A stretch of 64,000 nucleotides of DNA from Vibrio sp. BS-M-Sm-2. GTDB taxonomy: Bacteria > Pseudomonadota > Gammaproteobacteria > Enterobacterales > Vibrionaceae. The translations under genes and the position numbers were made by a program. The notes under the pieces were generated by a model, which was not told the origin of the DNA, made no database searches, and saw only the letters and a program-made list of their open reading frames with translations. Location: assembly GCF_041504345.1 (NCBI RefSeq), contig NZ_CP167894.1, positions 992,001-1,056,000 of the forward strand, written 5' to 3'. Positions 1 through 9,032 of the stretch are shown here, in pieces; positions within the stretch are counted from its first letter, which is position 1, and every line of letters begins with the position of its first letter.

Positions 1-48
1 TATGGCTAAGTGATAGAGGCTGTCAGTATGTCGTCGCCCTCTCAAGCT

Positions 49-825
49 CTACAGAGATACATTAAAGAATCGTGCCAAGAATCCAGGCTCTTGCATATCT
101 TTCTGCACGCCCGTGCCCGAGTACTGAATTCGTGCGTTAGAAACACGGTTTGAAGCGATGGTATTTTCGAAATCAATGTCGTCTGGACGGATAGTGCCAC
201 TTAGGCGGATATACTCATCGCCTGTGTTCAATGTCATCCATTTTTCACCACGAACCACTAGGTTGCCGTTGGCTAAAACTTCAATAACTTCAACGGTAAT
301 GTAGCCGCTGATACTGTTACTTTGGTTGGCTGATGCGTCACCAGCAAAGGTATTAGTGTTGCTCAGATCGTAAGAAAAGTTGTACTTATCGATAGTCAGC
401 TCTTGACCACCAACGGCCAATGGCTCCATCGATGCATCATTCGACTTAGACATGTCCGCGTTGGCTTTTTTGGTCGCACGAGTATTCTCATCTAGCGCTA
501 CAGTAATGATGTCACCAATGCCGCGAGGTTTTGAATCGTCATACATGCTGCCAATGTGGTTCACATTGAACAGTGAGCCCGTTGCCGCTGCGTAATGCTC
601 TGGTTTCTGCTTGGGATTGATTGGCGCCCATGCAGGGTCACCAGCAATTGGATCGGTGCGACCACGAAGCGTGTCGATAATGCCTGAGCTCTCTTGCGCC
701 GACTTATCACCTTCCACAGCATCAACCACTGTGGTTGCATTTTCTTCTGCCGGAGTCTCAATCGGGTCCAGTACAGCACAACCCGTCATAGACATAAATA
801 GAGCTAAACAAAAAATACGTTTCAT
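49..825 (-). CDS. flgH: Flagellar L-ring protein FlgH
   Basis: FlgH forms the L ring, the bushing through which the flagellar rod crosses the outer membrane. The 258-residue product starts with a lipoprotein signal whose lipobox (MSMTGC) puts the acylated cysteine at residue 16, as expected for this outer-membrane lipoprotein. The middle carries the FlgH stretch [15 protein letters not shown] and then [13 protein letters not shown]; the C-terminus ends ARFFNVSL. It is the last complete gene of the flgB-H run; flgI should follow beyond the left edge, but only 48 non-coding bases of the spacer are in the window. Length is close to the family norm. Confidence 0.97.
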   Translation of the reverse strand: MKRIFCLALFMSMTGCAVLDPIETPAEENATTVVDAVEGDKSAQESSGIIDTLRGRTDPIAGDPAWAPINPKQKPEHYAAATGSLFNVNHIGSMYDDSKPRGIGDIITVALDENTRATKKANADMSKSNDASMEPLAVGGQELTIDKYNFSYDLSNTNTFAGDASANQSNSISGYITVEVIEVLANGNLVVRGEKWMTLNTGDEYIRLSGTIRPDDIDFENTIASNRVSNARIQYSGTGVQKDMQEPGFLARFFNVSL

Positions 826-913
826 GGCGATATACTCTCAGCAGGCAGTGGTCAATGGATTAATCAGCAGAAATAGATCTATTAATTAAAAAAGTAAACG
901 GCTAAAAAACCAA

Positions 914-1702
914 TTACAGCTGTTGGTTAACAAAGCTCATCATCTTGTCTACCGACGAGATAACTTTCGAATTCATTTCGTATACACGCTGAGCTTCAAT
1001 CATGTTTACCAGCTCTTCGGTTACGTTCACGTTCGATGTTTCTAGCATCGACTGACGGATATTACCTAAGCCATCAAAGCCCGGAACACCCTCTTGTGGG
1101 TCACCACTCGCGCCAGTTGGCAAGTAAAGGTTTTGACCTACTGGCTCTAAACCACCTGGGTTTACAAAGTCAGTAATAGTGATTTGGCCAACCACGACGT
1201 TGTTTTGCTCACCACGTAGACGAACCGACACTTCACCATCGTTACCTACTGTTACCGAGATCGCGTCTTCAGGAATCACGATTTCTGGTTGTAGAGGGTA
1301 ACCTTGACCCGACGTTACGATCGCGCCGTCACCGTTCAACGTGAACTGACCATTGCGGCTGTAACCTGTTTCGCCGTCTGGCATCTCAACTTGGAAGAAA
1401 CCGTCGCCTTCAATCATCATGTCTAAGCTGTTAGATGTCGTTTGTGCGTTACCGTGGGTGTGCACTTTTTGAGTTGCGACCACCTTAGAACCAGCACCCA
1501 ACATCAAACCACTTGGCAGCTCAGTGTTCTGAGACGATTGACCACCCGGTTGGTTGATGTTCTGGTAGAACAGATCTTCAAATACCGCGCGGCTCTTTTT
1601 AAAACCAATGGTCGAGGCGTTGGCAAGGTTGTTCGAAATCGTTGAGATATTGGTTTGTTGGGCGTCTAAACCTGTTTTACTTACCCATAATGCTGGATGC
1701 AT
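914..1702 (-). CDS. flgG: Flagellar distal rod protein FlgG
   Basis: FlgG builds the distal rod of the flagellar axle. The 262-residue protein has the rod/hook N-terminal motif (NNLANASTIGFKKSRA, about residues 26-41) and the matching C-terminal helix (LVNMIEAQRVYEMNSKVI, near residue 232) that coil together in axial proteins. It lies 21 bp after flgF and about 90 bp before flgH, all on the minus strand. The ordinary family length and both terminal domains being intact make the call secure. Confidence 0.98.
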   Translation of the reverse strand: MHPALWVSKTGLDAQQTNISTISNNLANASTIGFKKSRAVFEDLFYQNINQPGGQSSQNTELPSGLMLGAGSKVVATQKVHTHGNAQTTSNSLDMMIEGDGFFQVEMPDGETGYSRNGQFTLNGDGAIVTSGQGYPLQPEIVIPEDAISVTVGNDGEVSVRLRGEQNNVVVGQITITDFVNPGGLEPVGQNLYLPTGASGDPQEGVPGFDGLGNIRQSMLETSNVNVTEELVNMIEAQRVYEMNSKVISSVDKMMSFVNQQL

Positions 1703-1723
1703 AGCAATTTCCTTTAAATTCTA

Positions 1724-2473
1724 TTAGCTCATACGAAGCAGTGAATCAGACGACTTGTCCATTTCCTCTGCTGTGCTCATCATCTTGACCTGCATTTCAA
1801 ACTGACGTTGTAAGTCAATTAAGCTGGTCATTTCACCTACGGCATTTACGTTACTGCCTTCGATAGCACCTTTTAGCAACGTTACTGCTGCATCTGCTTC
1901 GTATGCCTGATCTGGGTTTTTCGAACGGAACAGACCATTCGTATCTTTAAACAAAGTTTGATTGTCTGGACGTACAAGCTTAATACGATCAACTACGGCC
2001 AATTCTTCAGCTGGAGCGCCTTGAGGAATCACCGAAATCGTACCGTCAGTACCAATTTCTACTTTACTGATTGGGATGGGCAGTGTGATTGGCGCATCGT
2101 TTTCACCTAGCACCAAATGGCCACTTGCATTAGTTAGCAAACCGTTTTGGTCAACCTTAAGGTTGCCGTTACGTGTTAAACCTTCGCGGCCGGTGTTATC
2201 CATAACTGAAATCCAACCATCACCTTGAACGGTAACATCGAGATCTCGGCCAGTGGTAACCACACTACCTTGCGAGAAATTATGGCCCGGACGCTCTGTC
2301 ATACTGAAAACACGAGTAGGCATGCCTTCACCATACGCTTGCATTGAACGCGCTTGTGCCAAATCAGCACGGAAACCCGTTGTACTCACGTTGGCAAGGT
2401 TGTTTGCACGTAGCTGCAAAGCTTGCATATTTTGCTTAGCGCCACTCATGGCAAGAAACAGTGCGCGATCCAT
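1724..2473 (-). CDS. flgF: Flagellar proximal rod protein FlgF
   Basis: FlgF is a proximal rod subunit. The product (249 residues) begins MDRALFLAMSGAKQN, the typical FlgF start, and ends with the axial-protein helix MTSLIDLQRQFEMQVKMM. An in-frame ATG 21 bp upstream exists, but GGAG lies 7 bp before the ATG at 2473, so I chose the shorter form. A gap of about 250 bp separates it from flgE and contains a strong hairpin, so flgF may have its own transcriptional control even though it is in the same direction as flgB-E. Confidence 0.97.
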   Translation of the reverse strand: MDRALFLAMSGAKQNMQALQLRANNLANVSTTGFRADLAQARSMQAYGEGMPTRVFSMTERPGHNFSQGSVVTTGRDLDVTVQGDGWISVMDNTGREGLTRNGNLKVDQNGLLTNASGHLVLGENDAPITLPIPISKVEIGTDGTISVIPQGAPAEELAVVDRIKLVRPDNQTLFKDTNGLFRSKNPDQAYEADAAVTLLKGAIEGSNVNAVGEMTSLIDLQRQFEMQVKMMSTAEEMDKSSDSLLRMS

Positions 2474-2666
2474 AATTTTGCTCCAAAAAATCATCTTCTG
2501 GAGCTAATAAAGCAAACACTGTGCCAATATTTTTAACTGTTATTTATCAATAATTTAAATAGAAAATGAACAAGGAGGGGTGATCATTAAAGGATCATTC
2601 AGGAAGAATTGTTGCCAGTGGCATTACCGTGCGGCAATAGGGGCGGCAAATAAGAAGACAAACAAC

Positions 2667-2699
2667 AATACCCAATTCAATAACATTGAATTGGGTATT
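2667..2699 (-). terminator. Perfect hairpin between flgE and flgF
   Basis: AATACCCAATTCAAT pairs with its exact complement across a 3-base loop, giving a 15-bp perfect stem 28 bp after the flgE stop. On the minus strand the bases after the stem are T-rich but broken by G (GTTGTTTG), so it may be a partial terminator, an attenuator or a 3' end that stabilises the flgB-E message. Confidence 0.6.
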
Positions 2700-2726
2700 C
2701 GCAGATGATTCAAACGCTCGAAACGA

Positions 2727-4031
2727 TTAACGAATCTGAAGAATATTCTGTTGCAGTTGGTTGTGTACTTCTAGAGAACGCGAGTTCGCTTGGAAGTTAC
2801 GTTGAGCAGAAATCAAATCAACCAATTCTTGAGTCATATCGATGTTCGATTGCTCTAGTGAGCCGTTGTTGATGCTACCAAATGAACCTTTGTTCGATTC
2901 ACCCCAGATTTTATCACCAGAGTCGTTAGTAGAATCCCACTGAGTACCGCCTTTCTTATCCAGGCCTTGCTCGTTTGGTACACGAACTAAGCCTACACGG
3001 CCAAGCATCACGTTTTCACCATTTGAGTAAGTACCCAGAACACTGCCGTACTCATCGAAATCGATTTTGGTTAAGAAACCTGTTGTCGCACCATCTTCAT
3101 CAAACTTAGTCAATTCAAACGGAGCAGCAAACTGAGTTGAAGAATCCAGACCAAACTTAAGCACCTGTGTTGGATCGGCACCGTTCAAGTCAATTGGGTT
3201 CGCACCTGCACCTAGAGGATCAGAGTTAATTGGCTGACCACTGTTTAGGCTTGCTAACGTACCGTCATTGTTGAACTTCATTGTGTGACCAACATGACCA
3301 GTTGCATTCGTCGCATCACCGCCAGTAATGTTCAATGGCTTCTCACCATTCTCATCTGACATAGTGTAGTACGTTTGCCAAGTGTTTGGTTGAGTCTGAT
3401 CTTTGAGGTAGTAAGTCGTTAACTTGTAAGACTGACCCATAGAATCGTATACCGTCGAAGACGTTGCACGGTTATAAGTATCAGCATCTTGGTAGTTAAA
3501 TGCAGCCGGGTCTTTAAGATCACCATTTGCAGGAAGGTTGACCCCTACTTCAATGTTTTCTGTCTGTTTTGGCTTACCAAACTCAGCAGGAATGTCGAGA
3601 GGCTTTGGCGCGTAAGAAAGAACTTCACCCGAGTTTGGATCAACATCGTAACCTAAAAGAAACTCATCATTAGCCGTAACCATATAGTTGTCTTTGTTTA
3701 GGTGAAATGCACCATTACGCGTTAGTTCGTTAATCTCTGGCACCATGCGATCTTTCGATACTGCAAAGAAACCTGTACCACTTACACGCAAATCCATTGG
3801 GTTGTTCGTATAAATACTTGAACCTTCGTGGAACTGTTGCGCCACTTGGCTAGCTTGCGCACCACCACCTGACGTCGTTTTTGCGTTAGTAAACAACGAG
3901 TTTGAGTAAACATCACCGAACTCTGCACGAGACTCTTTAAAGCCAAACGTGTTTGCGTTCGCAATATTGTTACTGGTTGTATTCAGGTCTAATTGTGCAG
4001 CGGATAGGCCGCTTAAAGCTACATATGACAT
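2727..4031 (-). CDS. flgE: Flagellar hook protein FlgE
   Basis: FlgE polymerises into the hook, the universal joint of the flagellum. The 434-residue product has the N-terminal axial motif (SNNIANANTFGFKESRAEFG, about residues 20-39), a long variable middle that forms the exposed hook domains, and the C-terminal helix ELVDLISAQRNFQANSRS. It follows flgD by about 50 bp. An intercistronic hairpin follows the stop, which fits the need for much more hook protein than rod protein. Length is usual for Vibrio FlgE. Confidence 0.98.
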   Translation of the reverse strand: MSYVALSGLSAAQLDLNTTSNNIANANTFGFKESRAEFGDVYSNSLFTNAKTTSGGGAQASQVAQQFHEGSSIYTNNPMDLRVSGTGFFAVSKDRMVPEINELTRNGAFHLNKDNYMVTANDEFLLGYDVDPNSGEVLSYAPKPLDIPAEFGKPKQTENIEVGVNLPANGDLKDPAAFNYQDADTYNRATSSTVYDSMGQSYKLTTYYLKDQTQPNTWQTYYTMSDENGEKPLNITGGDATNATGHVGHTMKFNNDGTLASLNSGQPINSDPLGAGANPIDLNGADPTQVLKFGLDSSTQFAAPFELTKFDEDGATTGFLTKIDFDEYGSVLGTYSNGENVMLGRVGLVRVPNEQGLDKKGGTQWDSTNDSGDKIWGESNKGSFGSINNGSLEQSNIDMTQELVDLISAQRNFQANSRSLEVHNQLQQNILQIR

Positions 4032-4080
4032 TCCAATATTCTCCTAATCTATCTAGCTAGCATAGTCACTCAATAAAGAG

Positions 4081-4794
4081 CTACGCTTTACCAACTTCTA
4101 GTACTTCAGCAAGTCGTACTGGCGATGTGAAACCAGCCAGATTGAGTAGTACGTTGCCATCACCCTTACCAAGAAGCACACTGTTCACGTTCGCATAACT
4201 GGAAACTTGAAACTCTGTGTTCTCGCCATCCAGTAAACCCGACGCTTTCACGTTATATTTACCGGCCGGCAATGGGTTACCGTCTTCGTCTTTTCCGTCC
4301 CATTCAACACGTGTATCACCAGATGGTTTAGAGCCGATATCAAATGTGCGAACCAATTGGCCAACTTCGTTCTCAACACGGACCATTACATTGTCCATTG
4401 CCTGAGGAAGCTTAACCATTGCCGCCATACCGCCATCACCAGGTTTTACACCTGCCGCACCAGGAACCAATACGTCACGACCAACCAAAGAGGATGCCTG
4501 AAGTGCTTGGTTAGAGGTCATTGATGAATTCAAGCTTTCAAACTGTGTATTCATTTTGCCAATGCCATCTACGGTCGCAAATGAAGCCATTTGCGCAATC
4601 ATCTGGTCATTGCTAACCGGCTTGAAAGGGTCTTGTTGTGCTAGTTGCTTAGTCAACAAAGATAAGAAGTCTTCTTGTTTAAGATCCTGCTTACCTGTTG
4701 TTTCGTCGGGCTTCTTAGCGCCATCTTGAAGACTCTTCAGCTGGTCAACATAGGACAAGCCGCTTTGACCAACATTGTTGTTGATTCCAGCCAT
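4081..4794 (-). CDS. flgD: Flagellar hook cap / assembly protein FlgD
   Basis: FlgD is the scaffold that caps the growing hook and guides FlgE addition. The 237-residue product carries the conserved N-terminal stretch LKQEDFLSLLTKQLAQQDP (about residues 38-56) followed by SNDQMIAQMASFATV, and a C-terminal beta region with the FlgD-Ig type motif VEWDGKDEDGNPLPAGKY. No signal peptide is present, as it is exported by the flagellar type III apparatus. It sits 17 bp after flgC. Confidence 0.97.
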   Translation of the reverse strand: MAGINNNVGQSGLSYVDQLKSLQDGAKKPDETTGKQDLKQEDFLSLLTKQLAQQDPFKPVSNDQMIAQMASFATVDGIGKMNTQFESLNSSMTSNQALQASSLVGRDVLVPGAAGVKPGDGGMAAMVKLPQAMDNVMVRVENEVGQLVRTFDIGSKPSGDTRVEWDGKDEDGNPLPAGKYNVKASGLLDGENTEFQVSSYANVNSVLLGKGDGNVLLNLAGFTSPVRLAEVLEVGKA

Positions 4795-4811
4795 GTGCTA
4801 CCTCCTTATCC

Positions 4812-5225
4812 TTATTGACCCATCTGCAGCGTACGCAGCAGCATTTGTTTACTCGAGTCAGCAACCTGTACGTTCGTTTGGTACGCACGTGATGCCGAAA
4901 TCATGTTTGCCATCTCTTCCATAACGTTCACGTTAGGCTTGTAGATGTAGCCTTCGTTGTTTGCTAATGGGTGATCCGGGTTGTACTCCGCGCTTAGCGG
5001 CTTATCGCTTTCTACAATACCTAAGACTTTCACAGGCACAGTGTGACCACTGTTGCGTGCTTTATTTAACTCAGCGCCGAACACTGCGTGACGAGCCTTG
5101 TAAGTTTCTTCAGCAGAACTACTTACACTGTCCGCGTTCGCAAGGTTACTCGAGGTCGTATTTAGACGAACAGATTCAGCACTCATCGCAGAACCAGTCA
5201 CATTGAATACATTAAATAAGCTCAT
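4812..5225 (-). CDS. flgC: Flagellar proximal rod protein FlgC
   Basis: FlgC is a proximal rod subunit. The 137-residue product has the N-terminal axial motif (TTSSNLANADS near residue 23), the FlgC segment GYIYKPNVNVMEEMANMISASRAY split between residues about 91 and 114, and the C-terminal helix TNVQVADSSKQMLLRTLQMGQ. It begins 4 bp after the flgB stop, so the two are translationally close. Size is exactly that expected. Confidence 0.98.
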   Translation of the reverse strand: MSLFNVFNVTGSAMSAESVRLNTTSSNLANADSVSSSAEETYKARHAVFGAELNKARNSGHTVPVKVLGIVESDKPLSAEYNPDHPLANNEGYIYKPNVNVMEEMANMISASRAYQTNVQVADSSKQMLLRTLQMGQ

Positions 5226-5229
5226 CTAA

Positions 5230-5625
5230 TTATTCCCCTTTAATCGCTTTAGTTAAATTCTTGAACTTACTTCCTAGGAAGTCGAGAGAGGCTTGATGCC
5301 TAATTTGGTTTTGCATGAAAAGGTTTCTTTCCAAATCCAAATCAACCGTGTTGCCATCTCCTGTATCAGGTTGTGTAGGAATTCGATACTTCGTTTCCCC
5401 GTTCACCGTTGTTGAGGCAGAAATGTGCCGACCATCTGTACGGCTAAGACCAATGCTTGCCCCAGAACTTGCCGCTTGCAGTGATTTCTTAAAGTCTAAT
5501 CCCTTTGCTTTATACCCAGGCGTGTTTGCTTGCGCGATATTGGTGGAAAGCACCTCAGCGTTACGCTCACGTACACCAACTGTGTGCTGGTGAATACCCA
5601 AAGCATTGTCAAAAGAAATAGCCAT
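5230..5625 (-). CDS. flgB: Flagellar proximal rod protein FlgB
   Basis: FlgB is the most membrane-proximal rod subunit. The 131-residue product has the motif STNIAQANTPGYKAKGLDF (about residues 28-46) and the end NQIRHQASLDFLGSKFKNL typical of FlgB. It is the first gene of the flgB-H run. A sigma-54 type promoter lies about 110 bp upstream, which agrees with the sigma-54/FlrC class III control known for this operon in Vibrio. Confidence 0.98.
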   Translation of the reverse strand: MAISFDNALGIHQHTVGVRERNAEVLSTNIAQANTPGYKAKGLDFKKSLQAASSGASIGLSRTDGRHISASTTVNGETKYRIPTQPDTGDGNTVDLDLERNLFMQNQIRHQASLDFLGSKFKNLTKAIKGE

Positions 5626-5736
5626 GTAAACCTCAACTCAAGAACTGACTGTTATGAAATAACCAAAGCAATATATATACCAACTTTTAAAACAAAGCGG
5701 TCTATCTATACTTTTACAGGTTACTCGTGGGTAAAC

Positions 5737-5754
5737 TTGCAATATACAAGCCAA
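5737..5754 (-). promoter_or_regulatory. Sigma-54 promoter of the flgB operon
   Basis: On the minus strand the sequence TTGGCTTG-N4-TTGCAA matches the sigma-54 consensus TGGCACG-N4-TTGCA with the invariant GG and GC 12 bases apart. It lies between the terminator after cheR and the flgB start, about 110 bp from the ATG. The assignment rests on pattern matching; family knowledge (RpoN/FlrC control of flgB operons in Vibrio) supports it. Confidence 0.75.
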
Positions 5755-5813
5755 AAAATAGAGTAAATTGGAATGTCACTCTGACTTAAAGATATAGCTT
5801 AAGCGGGCAAAAG

Positions 5814-5838
5814 AAAACCCAGCACTTGGCTGGGTTTT
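5814..5838 (-). terminator. Rho-independent terminator after cheR
   Basis: AAAACCCAGC and GCTGGGTTTT form a 10-bp stem with a 5-base loop, followed on the minus strand by TCTTTTG. It ends the cheV-cheR transcript before the flgB promoter begins. Confidence 0.8.
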
Positions 5839-5880
5839 GAATTTAAACAGTAACGTCGCACCTTATACTGGTGCTACTCA

Positions 5881-6708
5881 TTACTTTAATTTGTAGATGA
5901 TGCCTGGATTACAGCGAACCATTTCAAAACGATCCGTTAAGCCTGTTAATGATTCAGACGCACCCAATAATAGGTAACCACCAGGGTTCAGGCTGTTTGC
6001 CATCTGGTTAAGTACTTTTGACTTCATATCAGGTGAGAAGTAAATCAGCACATTACGACAGAAAATAATGTCGAACTTGCCTAACAAGGCATAGCTGTCC
6101 ATCAGGTTCTGAGGGCGGAAGTTCACCATGCGCTTAACGTTATCTTTCACTTTCATACGACCATCGCCCGCATCTTCAAAGAAGGTACGACGACGCTCAG
6201 GAGAAAGTCCACGTCCCAATGCAAGGTTGTCGTACGCGCCTGTACGGCACATATCCAACATACTTGCTGAGATGTCGGTTGCAGTAATCGATACATTTGG
6301 CAACATACCCGGCTTACGAGCTTGAGTTTCAAGAATCGTCATTGCCATTGAGTATGCTTCTTGGCCTGAGGAGCTTGCCGCAGACCAAATCTTAATAGGA
6401 CGCTTATTTGCCGCTATTTCCGGTAGAAGTTTATCCGCAAGCACAGCAAACGGGTAAGTATCTCGGAACCAAAGTGTCTCGTTCGTCGTCATGGCATCGA
6501 CAGCAGCCACACGCAGCTCACGGTTTCGACCTGTTACTACGTCTCTCAATAGATCAGATAGAGAAGCTAAATTAAACTTCGCTACTAATGGGCTTAGACG
6601 ACTGCGCACCAAGTACTGTTTGCTGTCACCTAATACAATGCCACATTGAGATTCTAAGAAACGGCTGAAATCGCGATACTCTTGATCACTTATTGTTATA
6701 GCAGTCAT
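5881..6708 (-). CDS. cheR: Chemotaxis protein methyltransferase CheR
   Basis: CheR methylates glutamates on chemoreceptors with S-adenosylmethionine, setting adaptation. The 275-residue product has the small N-terminal helical CheR_N domain (to about residue 70) and a Rossmann methyltransferase domain with the SAM motif IKIWSAASSSGQEAYSMAM (near residue 103) and the strand DIIFCRNVLIYF (near residue 214) typical of CheR. In many relatives the SAM loop reads GEEPYS; here it is GQEAYS. It starts 11 bp after cheV, so the two are co-transcribed, as in the Vibrio flagellar regions. Confidence 0.97.
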   Translation of the reverse strand: MTAITISDQEYRDFSRFLESQCGIVLGDSKQYLVRSRLSPLVAKFNLASLSDLLRDVVTGRNRELRVAAVDAMTTNETLWFRDTYPFAVLADKLLPEIAANKRPIKIWSAASSSGQEAYSMAMTILETQARKPGMLPNVSITATDISASMLDMCRTGAYDNLALGRGLSPERRRTFFEDAGDGRMKVKDNVKRMVNFRPQNLMDSYALLGKFDIIFCRNVLIYFSPDMKSKVLNQMANSLNPGGYLLLGASESLTGLTDRFEMVRCNPGIIYKLK

Positions 6709-6719
6709 TAATGTCTCTT

Positions 6720-7646
6720 TTAGTTAGTTAACGCAGCTTTTACCGCTGCACCAAGCTCATCAGGGTTGAACTTCGCGATGAAGGAGTTAGCTCCTACGCG
6801 TTCAACCATGGCTTGGTTAAATACACCACTCAACGATGAGTGTAAAATTACGTATAGATCTTTAAGTTCGGCGTGACGACGAATCTCAGCAGTTAACGTA
6901 TATCCATCCATTTCTGGCATTTCGATATCTGAAATCACTAATGAAATCTGATCGTAAATACTGCCTTCTGATGACATCTGCACCAGCTTCTCATAGGCCT
7001 CTTTACCATCTTTCACAGAAATAACTTCAAAACCAATCGACTCAATAGCACGTTGAACCTGCTTACGAGCAACAGTCGAGTCATCAGCAATCAAGATGCG
7101 GCGAACCAGTTCTTTCTCTTGTTCGACTTTCGCAATATCTTCAGCAATCTTACTGTCCATTGTTTCATCAACAGGAGAAATTTCTGCAAGAATCTTCTCA
7201 ACATCTAGAATTTCTACCAATTCATTATCAATGTTGGTTACCGCTGTCAGGTAGTTCGCTCTACCTGCGCCATCTGGCGGCGGAAGAATCGATTCCCAGT
7301 GCATGTTAATAATGCGCTCTACTGAACTTACCAAGAAACCTTGAATGGTTCGGTTAAATTCAGAGATAACCACAAAACACTTTTCAACATCCGTTGTAGG
7401 ACGGCCACCAATCGCTAAGCTCAAGTCAATCACAGAGATCGTTTGGCCACGAATATGTGCTACACCTTTAACCAGTGGGTTCAAGTTTGGCATCTTTGTC
7501 AGCTTAGGGCATTGAAGCACTTCTTTTACTTTAAAGACATTAATGCCGTAACGCTGACGCCCCATTAGGCGAAAGGTTAGTAATTCTAATCGGTTTTGAC
7601 CGACGAGTTGCGTACGCTGATTCACCGAATCAAGAATACCCGTCAT
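6720..7646 (-). CDS. cheV: Chemotaxis coupling/response protein CheV
   Basis: CheV couples receptors to the kinase CheA and has a phosphorylatable receiver that damps signalling. The 308-residue product shows an N-terminal CheW-like domain (about residues 15-165; motifs YGINVFKVKEVLQCP and GVAHIRGQTISVIDLS) followed by a response-regulator receiver (about 185-305) with the acidic pair IADDST, the phospho-acceptor in VISDIEMPEMDGYT, and HSSLSG. It heads the cheV-cheR pair and is divergent from flgA, 77 bp apart. Confidence 0.97.
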   Translation of the reverse strand: MTGILDSVNQRTQLVGQNRLELLTFRLMGRQRYGINVFKVKEVLQCPKLTKMPNLNPLVKGVAHIRGQTISVIDLSLAIGGRPTTDVEKCFVVISEFNRTIQGFLVSSVERIINMHWESILPPPDGAGRANYLTAVTNIDNELVEILDVEKILAEISPVDETMDSKIAEDIAKVEQEKELVRRILIADDSTVARKQVQRAIESIGFEVISVKDGKEAYEKLVQMSSEGSIYDQISLVISDIEMPEMDGYTLTAEIRRHAELKDLYVILHSSLSGVFNQAMVERVGANSFIAKFNPDELGAAVKAALTN

Positions 7647-7723
7647 GAGCTCATCTCCATATCAAACTTTTTTGTATAAAAAGTGTTAGTCTACTGCAGG
7701 CTACGAACCACCAGAGAAACGGA

Positions 7724-8470
7724 ATGACGTATTATAAAACAAATTTGCCACCTCTTTCCATAGCAATGTGTAGAGCTACTTTTAAAACTGTCGCTAAGTT
7801 TATCGGCATTTTATCAATATTGTTTAGTTTTTTTGTACAAGCTGCGACCCCAGAACAAATTGAGATGATTCAGTCAGCAGCAGAGCAACACATCCTTGAT
7901 ACGGTTGAGCAGCCACAAGGCGGTGAACTCTTTGTAAATTCAGCAAATGTTGACTCAAGAATCAAAGCGACAGACTGTCCAGCACCTTTAGAGACCAGCG
8001 CCTCAACCACCACCAATACCCGCAGCAGCATTACGGTTTTAGTGCAATGTATTCCTGATGAATGGCGCGTTTATGTACCCGTGCGTCTTTCGATGTCAGT
8101 GCCCCTTGTTACCACCACTCGCTCACTCGCGAGAGGCGAAATCGTCGGTCAATACGATGTCACCACCGCTATGATTTCTCTTAACAAATTTCGTCGCCAA
8201 GGTTTCACCGCTCCACAACAAGTCATCGGCGCTAAGGTAAAAAAGAACCTGAGACCCGGTGATGTAGTTGAAAGAGGCGATATCTGTGTCGTATGCCGAA
8301 ACGAGAAGGTTATCATACAGGCAGTAAAAGGTGGCATGACCATTACCACCAAAGGCACAGCACTTACCGATGGCTCTATGGGCGATCAAGTAAGAGTGAA
8401 AAATGATAAATCACAGCGTATAATTGAGGGGATTGTTACCAGCATGTCTGAAGTCACAGTTTACTTTTAA
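7724..8470 (+). CDS. flgA: P-ring assembly chaperone FlgA
   Basis: FlgA is the periplasmic chaperone for FlgI, which forms the P ring in the cell wall. The product (up to 248 residues) has a hydrophobic secretion signal ending near FFVQA-ATPEQ and a C-terminal SAF domain (RGEIVGQYDVTTA ... RPGDVVERGDICVV). The start is uncertain: an ATG at 7766 gives a more compact signal peptide (MCRATFKTV), but neither start has a strong ribosome site. It is divergent from cheV and precedes flgM. Confidence 0.94.
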   Translation: MTYYKTNLPPLSIAMCRATFKTVAKFIGILSILFSFFVQAATPEQIEMIQSAAEQHILDTVEQPQGGELFVNSANVDSRIKATDCPAPLETSASTTTNTRSSITVLVQCIPDEWRVYVPVRLSMSVPLVTTTRSLARGEIVGQYDVTTAMISLNKFRRQGFTAPQQVIGAKVKKNLRPGDVVERGDICVVCRNEKVIIQAVKGGMTITTKGTALTDGSMGDQVRVKNDKSQRIIEGIVTSMSEVTVYF

Positions 8471-8580
8471 CTATCTACTTCTAAATTGACGGTATCGTTA
8501 GCTATTTTGCTCTCAACTCTAACGCCAAATATAACGGCGGCGGTGTTTTGTCCCTTTTCGACTATTGAGCTAAAAATTGC

Positions 8581-8607
8581 TAAAGTATTCGAACCCTTGG
8601 TCGATAT
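8581..8607 (+). promoter_or_regulatory. Sigma-28 (FliA) promoter of flgMN
   Basis: TAAA, a 15-base spacer and GTCGATAT match the sigma-28 consensus TAAA-N15-GCCGATAA closely. The site ends 41 bp before the flgM start. FliA-driven transcription of flgM is known in related bacteria and lets the anti-sigma factor control its own late expression. Confidence 0.8.
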
Positions 8608-8648
8608 TGACTGTACAGGTTCCCATTTTTGAAGAAAAAGGCTTAACT

Positions 8649-8966
8649 ATGGCAGGCATTGATAATATTCGTTCAGGGCAATCCCTAACGACCACTAACC
8701 GATCAGCAGTACGCTCTGATTCTAGTTCTGAGGCATCACGCTCTGATGTATCAACTAAATCACCAGCAAGCAAAGATGCGGTTTCTCTAAGCCAACAAGG
8801 CAAAGCGATTGGTCAACTCCATCAAGACATGGCAGCACAGCCAAGCTTTGATTCTGTGAAAGTGGCAGCGATCAAAGAAGCAATTGCGAACGGTTCATAC
8901 ACGGTTGATCCAGAAAAACTGGCTGACAACATGATCAAGTTCGAAAACGAATTAAAAGGCCTTTAA
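8649..8966 (+). CDS. flgM: Anti-sigma-28 factor FlgM
   Basis: FlgM binds FliA (sigma-28) and holds back late flagellar genes until it is exported through the finished hook. The 105-residue product is Ser/Thr-rich and low in structure in its first half and has the FlgM C-terminal helices (SFDSVKVAAIKEAIANGSYT ... PEKLADNMIKFENELKGL) that contact sigma-28. A longer in-frame reading begins at 8577, but that would overlap the FliA promoter; the start at 8649 fits the family start MAGIDNI. flgN follows after 66 bp. Confidence 0.95.
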   Translation: MAGIDNIRSGQSLTTTNRSAVRSDSSSEASRSDVSTKSPASKDAVSLSQQGKAIGQLHQDMAAQPSFDSVKVAAIKEAIANGSYTVDPEKLADNMIKFENELKGL

Positions 8967-9032
8967 GTAAACACTAACTTTTCATTGAAGTTATTGTCTT
9001 AAAGTACAAGAGGTTATGAATAGGTTTACGTT

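Noticed and set aside
8577..8648. Longer start for FlgM
   Set aside because: It would put coding sequence across the FliA promoter and adds 24 residues not seen in the family.
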